Made by a program: the position numbers and the translations under genes. Under the pieces are notes generated by a model. It was not told where the DNA came from. It saw only the letters and a program-made list of their open reading frames with translations, and searched no databases. Positions 34,960 to 43,954 of a DNA stretch of 64,000 nt are shown here, piece by piece (the stretch's first letter is position 1; every line of letters starts with the position of its first letter). Origin of the DNA: an uncultured Algibacter sp. (GTDB lineage Bacteria; Bacteroidota; Bacteroidia; Flavobacteriales; Flavobacteriaceae); NCBI GenBank assembly GCA_947499935.1, contig CANMQH010000007.1, positions 121,347 through 185,346 on the forward strand, given 5' to 3'.

Positions 34960-36651
34960 CTATCTTACTAATTTTTTATACTTGATACGTTTAGGCATTA
35001 AATCGCCACCAAGGCGTTTCTTTTTATTTTCTTCATAATCTGAAAAACTACCTTCAAAGAAATACACTTGACTATCGCCCTCAAATGCTAAAATATGGGT
35101 GCATATTCTATCTAAAAACCATCTGTCGTGACTAATGACTACGGCGCATCCAGCAAAATTTTCTAAACCCTCTTCTAAAGCTCTTAATGTATTGACATCA
35201 AGGTCGTTAGTTGGCTCATCTAAAAGTAATACATTACCTTCTTCTTTTAGTGTCATGGCTAAATGTAAACGGTTACGCTCACCACCAGAAAGGAGATTTA
35301 CTTTTTTATTTTGCTCACTGCCGCTAAAATTAAATCGGCTTAAATAGGCACGAGAGTTTACTTGTTTCCCACCCATCATAACTAATTCTTGCTCATCGCT
35401 AAAATTTTGCCAAATGCTTTTTTCGGGATCAATGTTAGAATGCTTTTGATCTACATAGGCCAATTTAGCAGTATCTCCAACTTTAAACTCTCCTTTATCG
35501 GGAGTTTCTTCTCCCATTATCATTCTAAAAATAGTCGTTTTACCTGCACCGTTAGGTCCAATAACCCCTACAATACCTGCTTGTGGTAAGCTAAAATTTA
35601 AGTCGTCGTATAATAATTTATCATCGTAACCTTTTGCAACGCCAACAGCTTCAATAACATTGGTTCCTAAACGTGGTCCATTTGGAATATATATTTCTAA
35701 TTTTTCGTCAAGTTGTTTTTGATCTTGACTCATTAATTTATCGTAATTCTTTAAACGTGCCTTTTGCTTTGTTTGGCGGCCTTTTGCTCCTTGGCGTACC
35801 CACTCTAACTCACGCTCTAATGTTTTTTGGCGTTTTGATGCGGTTTTACTTTCTTGAGCCATACGCTTAGACTTTTGATCCAACCAAGATGAATAGTTTC
35901 CTTTCCAAGGTATACCTTCGCCTCTATCGAGTTCTAAAATCCAACCAGCAACGTTATCTAAAAAGTATCTATCGTGAGTTACAGCTATTACTGTACCTTT
36001 ATATTGGGCTAAATGATGCTCTAACCAATGTACAGATTCGGCATCTAAATGGTTGGTTGGCTCATCCAATAAAAGTACATCGGGTTCCTGTAATAACAGA
36101 CGGCAAAGTGCCACTCTACGTTTTTCTCCACCAGACAACACTCCTATTTTTTTATCACCATCTGGTGTGCGTAAAGCATCCATAGCTATTTCTAGCTTAG
36201 TATCTAATTCCCATGCTCCAGCTGCATCAATTTGATCTTGAAGTTCGGCTTGCCTAGCCATAAGCTTCTCCATTTTGTCTGCATCAGAATACACTTCTTC
36301 TAGACCAAATTGGTCATTTATTTTATTGTATTCATCAAGAATAGCAACAGTTTCGGCTGCACCTTCTCTCACAATCTCCATTACTGTTTTATCATCATCA
36401 AGCTTAGGTTCTTGCTCTAAATACCCTACCGAATAGTCTTGTAAAAAAGTAACATCGCCTTGATAGTTTTTATCTACACCAGCTATAATTTTAAGTAATG
36501 TTGATTTACCAGAACCATTAAGACCTAAAATCCCAATTTTAGCACCGTAAAAAAAGCTTAAATATATATTCTTTAATACAGGTGTATTAGCGCCTTGAAA
36601 GGTTTTTGTAAGCCCCGTCATTGAAAAGATTATCTTTTTATCGTCGCTCAT
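34960..36651 (-). CDS. ettA: energy-dependent translational throttle protein EttA (ABC-F)
   Basis: A 563-residue ABC-F ATPase that binds the ribosomal E-site and gates the first peptide bond according to ADP/ATP ratio. Two ABC cassettes without membrane segments: Walker A GLNGSGKST near 40 and GPNGAGKTT near 355; signatures LSGGEKRR near 170 and LSGGERNR near 455; linker (PtIM) with basic helices near 255-305 (KGRQTKQKARLKNYDKLMSQ). The length and YLEQEPKLDD fit EttA rather than Uup or resistance ABC-F proteins. It is followed by a terminator, so it is not part of the AAA+ operon. Confidence 0.94.
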   Translation of the reverse strand: MSDDKKIIFSMTGLTKTFQGANTPVLKNIYLSFFYGAKIGILGLNGSGKSTLLKIIAGVDKNYQGDVTFLQDYSVGYLEQEPKLDDDKTVMEIVREGAAETVAILDEYNKINDQFGLEEVYSDADKMEKLMARQAELQDQIDAAGAWELDTKLEIAMDALRTPDGDKKIGVLSGGEKRRVALCRLLLQEPDVLLLDEPTNHLDAESVHWLEHHLAQYKGTVIAVTHDRYFLDNVAGWILELDRGEGIPWKGNYSSWLDQKSKRMAQESKTASKRQKTLERELEWVRQGAKGRQTKQKARLKNYDKLMSQDQKQLDEKLEIYIPNGPRLGTNVIEAVGVAKGYDDKLLYDDLNFSLPQAGIVGVIGPNGAGKTTIFRMIMGEETPDKGEFKVGDTAKLAYVDQKHSNIDPEKSIWQNFSDEQELVMMGGKQVNSRAYLSRFNFSGSEQNKKVNLLSGGERNRLHLAMTLKEEGNVLLLDEPTNDLDVNTLRALEEGLENFAGCAVVISHDRWFLDRICTHILAFEGDSQVYFFEGSFSDYEENKKKRLGGDLMPKRIKYKKLVR

Positions 36652-36711
36652 ATTAAGTTAGTTGTTTTTTGTGTTAAATATTTTTTTAATCGTATTCTTG
36701 AAATGAACGCT

Positions 36712-36894
36712 TTAAACACGTCCTTTTAATGCATTAAAAACCCAAGCAATAGCAAAAAAGCCAATACCCACTGATGCAAATCCCCAGCCTGCAACATCAT
36801 CATATCTAAAAGCGCCTAATCCAATAAGCACCAAACCCACGATAATCATGATAATGGTAGCCCATGCTAAAACTGTATTTTTATTCATTGCCAT
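36712..36894 (-). CDS. CAL67264 family membrane protein (60 residues)
   Basis: Two membrane helices (about 8-27 and 33-54) joined by FRYDDVAGWG, starting MAMNKNTVLAWATIIMIIVG. The sequence fits the small membrane family named CAL67264 after a Gramella protein; function unknown. A second Met at residue 3 is an alternative start. It lies 60 bases upstream of ettA on the same strand and could share its transcript. Confidence 0.8.
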   Translation of the reverse strand: MAMNKNTVLAWATIIMIIVGLVLIGLGAFRYDDVAGWGFASVGIGFFAIAWVFNALKGRV

Positions 36895-37001
36895 ATTCTT
36901 TTCTTTTTTTGGTTAATTGATAGCAAATATCGCAGTTTTTAAATAAATAACCGTTTATATACAACTGCTTTTTTATAACCTTATTTACAAAAGGATTGAA
37001 A

Positions 37002-37718
37002 TTATTGCATAGGTACTTCTATAATGATAAGATTAGATGCTTTATTAGCAGCTATAGAAACATTTGCAGTGTCATATATTCCAATGGCATCTCTAGAGTC
37101 TAAACGCTTGTTATCTACAACAACCTCACCGCTAACTACAAATATATAAAACCCATTATTGGCGCTTTTTACAGTTAAATCTATGCTTTGCTTAACTTCT
37201 AAATCTACACGGTATATGTAAGCTTGTTGGTTTATAGGTAATGCTTTACCTTCTAATTTATCTATGGGAGCAACAACGGTTTGTAGGCTATTTTTTTGCT
37301 TTGATGTATCAAAGTTTCGTTGATTATAATATGGTTTTACACCCGTAGTTTCTGGTATAATCCAAAGTTGTAAAAAATTAACAGAATCGGTGTTACTATC
37401 ATTAAATTCGGAATGTGTTAATCCTGTGCCTGCAGACATCACTTGAATTTCGCCAACCTCGATAGCACGTTTGTTTCCCATGCTGTCTTTATGAGATAAT
37501 GCCCCAGTGATTGGAATAGAAATAATCTCCATATTTTGGTGTGGGTGTTTACCAAATCCCATTTTAGGTGCAACAATATCGTCATTTAACACTCTAAGCA
37601 TTCCAAAATTATTACGTTCTGCATTATGATAACTAGCAAAACTAAATGTATGATACGATTTTAACCAACCGTGGTCTGCAAAACCTCTTGTATTGGCTTT
37701 ATGAATAATACTTTTCAT
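37002..37718 (-). CDS. pirin family protein (YhhW-like)
   Basis: A 238-residue bicupin with the pirin metal site in the N-terminal half: GKHPHQNMEIISIPITG (His-x-His near residues 57-59) and the Glu/His in GTGLTHSEFN near 97-106. The size (about 235) and LKSYHTFSFASYHN are typical of the YhhW-type, whose E. coli member is a quercetin dioxygenase. It is the last gene of the azoreductase/MarR/pirin group; the upstream pirin gene ends 23 bases away. Likely role: protection against quinone-like or flavonoid electrophiles. Confidence 0.9.
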   Translation of the reverse strand: MKSIIHKANTRGFADHGWLKSYHTFSFASYHNAERNNFGMLRVLNDDIVAPKMGFGKHPHQNMEIISIPITGALSHKDSMGNKRAIEVGEIQVMSAGTGLTHSEFNDSNTDSVNFLQLWIIPETTGVKPYYNQRNFDTSKQKNSLQTVVAPIDKLEGKALPINQQAYIYRVDLEVKQSIDLTVKSANNGFYIFVVSGEVVVDNKRLDSRDAIGIYDTANVSIAANKASNLIIIEVPMQ

Positions 37719-37741
37719 TTAATATTTTATTTATAGAAACT

Positions 37742-38614
37742 CTAATTTACGGGAAGAAACCCCATTTTACCCATTTGATAATCGCGCATGGCTTCTAAAA
37801 TTTCGGTTTGCGTATTCATAACATAAGGCCCGTAATTTGTTACCGATTCGTTAAAAGGTTCTCCTGAAAGACATAATAACTTACTTTGTGCTGTGCCCTC
37901 TATTTTAAAACCATCACCATCTTGATTAAATTCAATGAGTTGGTTATTATCTAATTTTAAGGTTTCAGAATTGTTTATCGTTACATTGCCTTTTAATAGA
38001 TAAACCATAGATTGATGGGATTTAGGAATTTCTATTTCAAAAACACCACCCGCTTCAACTGTAATTACAAAAGCATTTACAGGCGTTTGCGTTTTAATAC
38101 GCCCATAAAGTTCATTAAGTTCGCCTGCTATGATTTGAATGTTAACTTTACCATCATTAGAACTTACAACTCTAAAATCTTCATTTTTAGCATGCTGATA
38201 ATTAGCGCCTATCATTTTCTTTTTTGCAGGTAAATTGAGCCATAATTGAATCCCTTCTAAAGTACCACCTTTTTTAACAAACGCTTTTGTAGGTGCTTCA
38301 GCATGAATAATACCTCTACCAGCGGTTGTCCATTGCACATCGCCTGCTTTTACAACACTGTCGTTACCCAAAGAATCTCTATGCCGTTGTTCGCCTTGGA
38401 TAAGAAACGTAATAGGTTCAAACCCTCGATGCGGGTGTGGACCTAAATCAAAAGGATTATGTGTTTCCGAAATTTCATAAGGACCATAGTGATGTAATAA
38501 TACAAATGGATCAATCATTTGTAATTTATTACTTGGCAAAGGTTGCCTTAACTTTATAGGTCCCATGTTAACAAAATAGCTTCGTTCTACAGTTTTAATA
38601 CTATTTAAATTCAT
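37742..38614 (-). CDS. pirin family protein (long type)
   Basis: A 290-residue bicupin: N-terminal pirin domain with LGPHPHRGFEPITFLIQGEQRHRDSLGN (residues 56-83 region) holding the iron ligands, then EAPTKAF, and a C-terminal pirin domain (about 190-285: GEPFNESVTNYGPYVMNT). Together with the shorter pirin just downstream (23 bases) it forms a pair. The distance to marR is 83 bases, in which I saw no promoter or palindrome, so it is probably read from the azoR promoter. Confidence 0.9.
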   Translation of the reverse strand: MNLNSIKTVERSYFVNMGPIKLRQPLPSNKLQMIDPFVLLHHYGPYEISETHNPFDLGPHPHRGFEPITFLIQGEQRHRDSLGNDSVVKAGDVQWTTAGRGIIHAEAPTKAFVKKGGTLEGIQLWLNLPAKKKMIGANYQHAKNEDFRVVSSNDGKVNIQIIAGELNELYGRIKTQTPVNAFVITVEAGGVFEIEIPKSHQSMVYLLKGNVTINNSETLKLDNNQLIEFNQDGDGFKIEGTAQSKLLCLSGEPFNESVTNYGPYVMNTQTEILEAMRDYQMGKMGFLPVN

Positions 38615-38697
38615 AATTACGTATTGAACTCTTCTTGACTTTTATATAAAAGCTTAAAATTTAATGTGTATTAAAAAGTAGGTGTTAAAAAGGGTAT

Positions 38698-39135
38698 TTA
38701 ACGGATTTTGTCTAGTAAATTGGTTAACTGCAAGGCTTCGGCTTCGGTTAAGTTATCCAACCAATCATCCTTTAATGTTTTGGAGATATCATCTAAAAGC
38801 AGCATTCCTTGCTTTGTGATTTCTAAATATACAACCCGCCTATCATCTGGGCATGGTAGACGTATAATTAAACCTTTATCTAAAAGTTTATCTGTTAAAC
38901 GCGTTAAATTAGGCGCACGTTCAATCATTCTATCTTTAACCACCTGAACTTTAATTGGCGAATCTGCTCCTTTTAATATTCGTAAAATATTAAACTGCTG
39001 AGGAGAAATTTTATAAGGTTTAAAAAATGTGTTTTGATGATTTCTTAGCCAATTAGCAGTATACATGATGTTAATCATAGCCTTTAACCTATTATTAGCA
39101 AATTTAGAATTAAGGTCTTTTGATAAATCTCCCAT
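38698..39135 (-). CDS. MarR family transcription regulator
   Basis: A 145-residue winged-helix protein: helix 1 (NNRLKAMINIMYTANWL), the DNA-reading region SPQQFNILRILKGADSPIKVQVVKDRMIER, wing DRRVVYLEITKQG near 105-117, C-terminal dimer helix. MarR proteins usually repress neighbouring genes and let go when an electrophile or phenolic ligand binds. It is in the middle of a redox group (azoreductase, FMN reductase, pirins), 13 bases after the FMN reductase gene, and most likely controls that group through the palindrome at 40371-40386 (inference). Confidence 0.9.
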   Translation of the reverse strand: MGDLSKDLNSKFANNRLKAMINIMYTANWLRNHQNTFFKPYKISPQQFNILRILKGADSPIKVQVVKDRMIERAPNLTRLTDKLLDKGLIIRLPCPDDRRVVYLEITKQGMLLLDDISKTLKDDWLDNLTEAEALQLTNLLDKIR

Positions 39136-39148
39136 AACAAAAATTTAA

Positions 39149-39679
39149 TTATAGTGCTTCTTGAAATAGCTTAACTTTAGCTTTCAAAACGTTATCCAAT
39201 TCTGGATCTGTTATACGTCCCTCAGAAAAATTATCTTGAAAAGAAGGACACGAAAAATCTGTAATTATATTACCTCCCATGTGCGGAAATCGACCTTTAG
39301 CGACTTCCAATACGGTTGCTCCACCTCTAGCACCTGGAGAAGTAGCCATGAGTAACATGGGTTTGTTACTCCATAATTTACCATTTATTATAGACATCCA
39401 ATCAAATAAATTCTTAAAAACAGAACTATAAGCACCATTATGTTCTGCTAAAGATAAAATAATACCATCAGATGTTGTTAAATGCTCTAAAAACTTGTGT
39501 GCATTATCTGGAATACCATGCGTATTTTGATAATCGACACCATATAATGGCAATTCAAAATCATTTAAATCTAAAATCTTGGTATTAACATGACTAACTA
39601 AACTACTTGCATATTCTACAAGTAGTTTGTTAATTGATGTTTTACTATTACTACCAGCAAAAGCTATTATATTCTTCAT
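39149..39679 (-). CDS. NAD(P)H-dependent FMN reductase family protein
   Basis: A 176-residue flavodoxin-like reductase: phosphate loop IIAFAGSNSKTSINKLLVEY at the N-terminus (residues 4-23 region), SLAEHNGAYSSVFKNLFDWMS near 75-95 with the FMN contact, and the GGRGG-like PGARGGATVLE near 112-124. The family transfers electrons from NAD(P)H to FMN, quinones or metals. It lies 60 bases after azoR and 13 before marR, all minus, so an operon is very likely. Confidence 0.88.
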   Translation of the reverse strand: MKNIIAFAGSNSKTSINKLLVEYASSLVSHVNTKILDLNDFELPLYGVDYQNTHGIPDNAHKFLEHLTTSDGIILSLAEHNGAYSSVFKNLFDWMSIINGKLWSNKPMLLMATSPGARGGATVLEVAKGRFPHMGGNIITDFSCPSFQDNFSEGRITDPELDNVLKAKVKLFQEAL

Positions 39680-39739
39680 AAAAGAAATTCTTAAATATGA
39701 AGATATAAAAACTTTTTTTATTTTGTTAGCAGTTAGAGT

Positions 39740-40324
39740 TTAAATATTTAAAGATAGAATTTTTGCTTCAGCTGCCTCAGTTTTTTCTTCACTTTTAAAC
39801 ATGAGCTGATCTAACTTAATCATCTCTACATCTGTTATACCTAAAAAGCCTAAAAAATGCTTTACATATGTTGCTGCGTAATCATAATCGCTATTAATTT
39901 CGGTACCTCCGCTAGACACCACAACTATAGCTTTTTTATTTTCTAGTAAACCTACAGGGCCTTGCTCTGTGTACTTAAACGTTAAACCTGCTCTAGAAAT
40001 TAAATCAAAATAAGCTTTTAAAGATGCTGGTACATTAAAATTGTAAATAGGTAAAGAAATTACTAAAACGTCTGCCTCAATAACTTCATTTGTTAATTCA
40101 TTAGATACAGATAGTACTTGTTCATCTTCTTCAGTCCTACCATCTTTAAACAGTAAACCCAACATATCTTGATCAATAAAAGGCAAATTAGGATATGTTG
40201 TATGTCTATTTTTTGAATCTGCATCTGGATTTAAGCTTAAAATACGGTCTACAACTTTATTTGCAAATGCTGTTGATATTGATGCATCTCTATTACTACT
40301 AGAGTTTATACTTAAAATTTTCAT
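39740..40324 (-). CDS. azoR: FMN-dependent NADH-azoreductase
   Basis: A 194-residue flavoprotein of the AzoR/AcpD family, reducing azo dyes and quinones with NADH. Seen: the phosphate loop ILSINSSSNRDASISTAFA near 3-21, PIYNFNVPASLKAYFDLISR near 98-117 (FMN site; MYNF motif as IYNF) and SSGGTEINSDYDYAATYVKHFLGF near 137-160. It is the first gene of the group azoR, FMN reductase, marR, pirin, pirin, and carries the only clear promoter of the group, overlapped by a palindrome. Confidence 0.92.
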   Translation of the reverse strand: MKILSINSSSNRDASISTAFANKVVDRILSLNPDADSKNRHTTYPNLPFIDQDMLGLLFKDGRTEEDEQVLSVSNELTNEVIEADVLVISLPIYNFNVPASLKAYFDLISRAGLTFKYTEQGPVGLLENKKAIVVVSSGGTEINSDYDYAATYVKHFLGFLGITDVEMIKLDQLMFKSEEKTEAAEAKILSLNI

Positions 40325-40348
40325 TTTTATTCTTTTAAAATTATATCA

Positions 40349-40386
40349 CAAATTTATATATAACACACATATTTTCCAAGGAAAAT
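40349..40386 (-). promoter_or_regulatory. azoR promoter with overlapping palindromic operator
   Basis: Minus strand: TTG (within 40380-40378), 20 bases, TAAATTTG (40356-40349), a full match to the Bacteroidota consensus. A perfect 16-base palindrome attttccaaggaaaat (40371-40386) covers the -33 TTG. This is the place where a repressor would block RNA polymerase, and marR is the fitting candidate. Confidence 0.65.
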
Positions 40387-40485
40387 AACACCGTGTAATA
40401 TAAATTATGATTTTATTAATACTTATTACTGTTTAATAGATAACAAAGTATAAATATAATTCTAGTATAATACAGCCTATAGATA

Positions 40486-40815
40486 TTATGAATTATCCTC
40501 TATAGTCGCTTCTGGAGCATTAGTTTTTACAGACGCAATACCATTTTCCATAGCACTAGTACTAGAATACATTTCGCTGGTTCCTATAACTTGACCATTT
40601 GTGGCTTTTAAATTAAAATACGGGCTATCATCTTTAGCGGTTAATCTTTCAAACTTATCATCATCTTGAGAATTCGTTCTAACAGATTCTATACCATTTT
40701 CACATGATGCTTTTGCTTTGTATGCTTCGCTACTTAAAATTATTTGACCATTATTCGCTTTAAGATTGAATCTATATTGTTCAGATTTATCTTTTTTAAT
40801 TTCAAATTTTCCCAT
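40486..40815 (-). CDS. YegP family protein (two DUF1508 repeats)
   Basis: A 109-residue protein made of two tandem repeats of about 48 residues: KSEQYRFNLKANNGQIILSSEAY ... ENGIESVRTN and DSPYFNLKATNGQVIGTSEMY ... ENGIASVKTN. That is the YegP/DUF1508 plan, a small dimeric beta-strand protein of unknown role. It is monocistronic in appearance, 161 bases upstream of azoR and separate from its promoter. Confidence 0.92.
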   Translation of the reverse strand: MGKFEIKKDKSEQYRFNLKANNGQIILSSEAYKAKASCENGIESVRTNSQDDDKFERLTAKDDSPYFNLKATNGQVIGTSEMYSSTSAMENGIASVKTNAPEATIEDNS

Positions 40816-40948
40816 TTTTGTATATATTTTATTAGTAAGTTTTAAAGATATAATTTTTTAGAAAAATACTACGTATTAAAACGAATATACTACAGTAATA
40901 AATCTTAGTTGCTATATTTTAGAGAGACTAAAATAGTGTGGCTACATG

Positions 40949-40979
40949 AAAAAACCATATTCTATCTCTAAAATATGGT
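40949..40979 (-). terminator. terminator after gap
   Basis: accatatt (40954-40961) pairs with aatatggt (40972-40979), followed on the minus strand by six Ts. It is 89 bases beyond the gap stop codon. The rest of 40816-41067 holds no other clear signal. Confidence 0.6.
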
Positions 40980-41067
40980 CTTTATTTATTATGGAGTAGA
41001 ACCAATAAAGACTAAAGTCCACAGTGGTTCAATAATGATATTCTTTAGCAAAAGCCTATTGGCTGCA

Positions 41068-42066
41068 TTACTTATTATTCTTAATGTCAATAATTTGACG
41101 TACCATTTGATTTGTAAACCCCCACTCGTTATCATACCAAGTCATCACTTTTAATAAATCGCCATCTACAACACGTGTCATACTTAGATCTACTGTAGAC
41201 GCATAAGGGCTTTTTACAATATCTGATGAGACAATTGGGTCGGACATTGTATCAATCACGTTTTTATATCGATTAGTTTTAGATTCTTCCACCAAAATAT
41301 TATTTACATCTTCTACGGTAACATCGTTCTCCATTACAAATGTCATATCAGACAATGAACCTACGGGAATAGGCACACGAATAGCGACACCATCAAACTT
41401 TCCTTCATATTCTGGCAAGGCCTTTGTAGTGGCAATAGCAGCTCCAGTAGTTGTTGGAATAATATTTGCTGCACCAGCACGCCCCATTCTAAAATTCTTT
41501 TTATTAGGACCATCTACTGCTGTCTGAGAAGCAGTATAGGCATGAACGGTTGTCATAATAGCCTTTTTTATACCCAGTCGCCTTCCTAAAATTTCAACTA
41601 TGGGGCTTATATTATTTGTTGTGCAACTTGCACAAGAAAACACAGACGTATGTCCTGCTTCAGTATTTACTCCGTGTACAACCGTTGGTGCTTCTACACT
41701 TTTTGTAGGCGCAGAAATAATAACTGTTTTTGCTCCTGCTTTTATATGTTTTTCGGCATCTTTATAGCCAGTAAAAACGCCTGTGCTTTCTATAACTAAA
41801 TCGACATTATGTGCATTCCATGGTAAGGCTTCTGGATTACGCTCACTATAAAAAGGAATCGTTTTATCGTTTATTATTAATGCATTATCGCTATGTGTTA
41901 CTTTGTGTTCATACGTTCCATAAACGGTATCGTAATTTAATAAATATGTAACATTTTCAATGCTAACAATATCATTTACAGCTACGATTTCTAAGGCTTT
42001 GTTTTCTAATATTACTTTGAGCGCAGCTCTACCAATGCGTCCCATGCCATTAATTGCAATCTTCAT
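41068..42066 (-). CDS. gap: glyceraldehyde-3-phosphate dehydrogenase, type I
   Basis: A 332-residue glycolytic enzyme oxidising glyceraldehyde 3-phosphate with NAD(P) and phosphate. Seen: Rossmann loop INGMGRIGRAAL at the N-terminus, the catalytic cysteine in SCASCTTN near 148-155, the activating His in VHAYTASQ near 175 and the C-terminal WYDNEWGFTNQM. The coenzyme-specificity region reads VNDIVSIENVTYLL. The start ATG overlaps the stop of a 53-codon ORF by one base (TAATG), so translation is coupled. The genome may hold another gap gene; I cannot see whether this one is the glycolytic or a second type. Confidence 0.95.
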   Translation of the reverse strand: MKIAINGMGRIGRAALKVILENKALEIVAVNDIVSIENVTYLLNYDTVYGTYEHKVTHSDNALIINDKTIPFYSERNPEALPWNAHNVDLVIESTGVFTGYKDAEKHIKAGAKTVIISAPTKSVEAPTVVHGVNTEAGHTSVFSCASCTTNNISPIVEILGRRLGIKKAIMTTVHAYTASQTAVDGPNKKNFRMGRAGAANIIPTTTGAAIATTKALPEYEGKFDGVAIRVPIPVGSLSDMTFVMENDVTVEDVNNILVEESKTNRYKNVIDTMSDPIVSSDIVKSPYASTVDLSMTRVVDGDLLKVMTWYDNEWGFTNQMVRQIIDIKNNK

Positions 42067-42227
42067 TATTTTTGTGTTTTTGATGGTTTATTTATTTTAC
42101 TAAGAGTATGTTTTGTTGTTTCTAAAAAACTGGCTATTCTAAATTTATCGGATAGTAGCATAACATCCCCAGAAAGATTGTAAAGCACTGCATCCAATGT
42201 TCCTAATGTATCATTTGTGTATTTCAT
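42066..42227 (-). CDS. 53-residue ORF coupled to gap
   Basis: From the ATG at 42227 the minus strand encodes MKYTNDTLGTLDAVLYNLSG... to KPSKTQK and a TAA whose last A is the first A of the gap ATG (TAATG). Composition is normal for a soluble helical protein: hydrophobic residues alternate with charged ones and there is no rare-codon look. No family recognised. The exact coupling argues for a translated gene or a leader ORF that sets gap translation. Too short to rely on homology. Confidence 0.62.
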   Translation of the reverse strand: MKYTNDTLGTLDAVLYNLSGDVMLLSDKFRIASFLETTKHTLSKINKPSKTQK

Positions 42228-42596
42228 TGTCTTATTGTTTTATACGTACTGTAAAACTAATGCATACACAATGGTTTTAAGTTACTATAATTTCCTTACT
42301 ACTTATACATTATTCCCTAAGGCTTAAAAAATAATAGTCTAAAATATTGCAACAGTATATTAATTTTACCTCAATTTAACCTAGCATAAATAGAGCACTT
42401 AAAGCTATGGCATAAAAAACCACACGATATTGTTATAATGTAGGCTTAACTTTTTTATTGCTTACACTCAATATGACACATAGTTACTATTGGATTTTTT
42501 TCATTAAAACTATTGAGGTAATACAAATTAATTAAAGGGTAATGTTTTACAACTATAAAATTGTTTAAACTCATAGTTTCGTAGAAAATTATAACA
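42228..42596. other. gene-free stretch between the gap leader ORF and the SMP-30-like gene
   Basis: This AT-rich divergent region should hold promoters for both sides. Only imperfect -7 boxes are seen (TAGTTTTA for the minus side near 42260, TAGTTTCG for the plus side near 42575). No hairpin, repeat or further ORF was found. Confidence 0.5.
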
Positions 42597-43769
42597 ATGA
42601 AATTGAAATTACTTTTACTTGCCTTATTATTTAACTTTAGTGCTTCTGTTTTTTCACAAACACCCGTAAAATTAAGTACTGGTCAATTTGGATTTGCAGA
42701 AGGTCCTGCTTGGGATCGAAATGACAATATCTACTTCTCTGATGTTTCAGGCAGAATCGTTGAAAAATACTCTGTATCTAACAATACTTTTACCACTGCA
42801 TTTACCATAACTTCACCCGCAAGAACTAATGGTCTAATGTTTAACAACGATTTAGATTTGGTGGTATGCGATTTTAGAGATGGCAATGTAACTAGAAGAA
42901 ATACTAGTGGAACTATCTTAGAGACTTTAGCTACTGGTCTTGTAAACAATTCAAATGATCTATGTATAGATAAAAAAGGTGGTACTTATGTCACTGCTCC
43001 AGGAAATTCTTCTAATCCTACTAATAATGTATACTACATTAGCCCTAGTCCTTCTACAACAACTACAGTTATAGATAATACAATAGGGTTTCCTAATGGA
43101 GTTATTATTTCAAACGATGGGCAAAGCTTATTTGTAAGTGATTCTGATGACTATGATATTTATAAATTTGATATAGATCTTAATACTGGTCTAATAAGTA
43201 ACAAAGTAGTATATGCTACATTAGCAGATAACGATAATACAGAAACCAGGTCTCTTGCAGATGGCATGGCATTAGATACTAATGGAAATTTATATGTAAC
43301 CACTAAAAAATCGATACAAGTTTTTAATACTTCTGGCATTCTAATAAACACTATTGTTTTTGGAGAAAACCCAACGAACTGCACCTTTGGTGGAACTGGC
43401 TTAAATACACTTTTTGTAACTACTCCTAACGATTTATATAGTGTTGCTTTACCTACGGTTACAGGTTTTCAACATCCATTTGATTTACCAGATTCGAATT
43501 TATCTGTAAATAACAATAATAAGCTTTCTTTTAATGTATCTCCTAACCCTACAAGTAGCTATAATTTAAATATAATTGTTGGAAATAATGAGGTTATTAA
43601 GGTTTCCCTTTATAATGAAATGGGACAAAAAATAGAAGATTGTCGTTTCAAAAAAACAAATAATATGGTTACTGTCCATTTTAATCATAACATTAACCCT
43701 GGTTTATATATTTTAACAACAACGACTTCTAAAGGAAAGGTTTCTAACAATAAAGTAGTTATTGAATAA
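42597..43769 (+). CDS. secreted SMP-30/gluconolactonase-like protein with T9SS type A signal
   Basis: A 390-residue protein: signal peptide to about SASVFSQ (residue 21), a six-bladed propeller of the SMP-30/gluconolactonase/LRE type (about 25-295: FGFAEGPAWDRNDNIYFSDV, NSNDLCIDKKGGTYVTAPG, LADGMALDTNGNLYVTT) and a T9SS type A domain (about 312-390: NVSPNPTSSYNLNIIV ... LYNEMGQKI ... PGLYILTTTT). Family members are calcium-dependent lactonases; here it would work outside the cell. The metal-ligand positions EGP and the Asn/Asp pairs are present. Single gene; a weak hairpin (accct/agggt, 43771-43784) follows. Confidence 0.88.
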   Translation: MKLKLLLLALLFNFSASVFSQTPVKLSTGQFGFAEGPAWDRNDNIYFSDVSGRIVEKYSVSNNTFTTAFTITSPARTNGLMFNNDLDLVVCDFRDGNVTRRNTSGTILETLATGLVNNSNDLCIDKKGGTYVTAPGNSSNPTNNVYYISPSPSTTTTVIDNTIGFPNGVIISNDGQSLFVSDSDDYDIYKFDIDLNTGLISNKVVYATLADNDNTETRSLADGMALDTNGNLYVTTKKSIQVFNTSGILINTIVFGENPTNCTFGGTGLNTLFVTTPNDLYSVALPTVTGFQHPFDLPDSNLSVNNNNKLSFNVSPNPTSSYNLNIIVGNNEVIKVSLYNEMGQKIEDCRFKKTNNMVTVHFNHNINPGLYILTTTTSKGKVSNNKVVIE

Positions 43770-43954
43770 AACCCTAAGCAGGGTCCTATTAAAGTAAATT
43801 GTTTTAAGCTGTAGAAGAAAGTACAATGATAATATGTATATGTTATTGTTTTTACTTTACGGATGTTAACCTTTGTATGTGGTTACATTGTTAAATAATA
43901 AACATGTTGTTTCTTTATTCCTTTCCTTACTGTTACTCGACACATTCGAAGTGC
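43770..43954. other. gene-free stretch before the AraC remnant
   Basis: Holds the weak hairpin accct-aagc-agggt after the SMP-30-like gene and otherwise AT-rich sequence that I cannot explain. It may contain more decayed regulator sequence, but no frame stays open. Confidence 0.4.
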
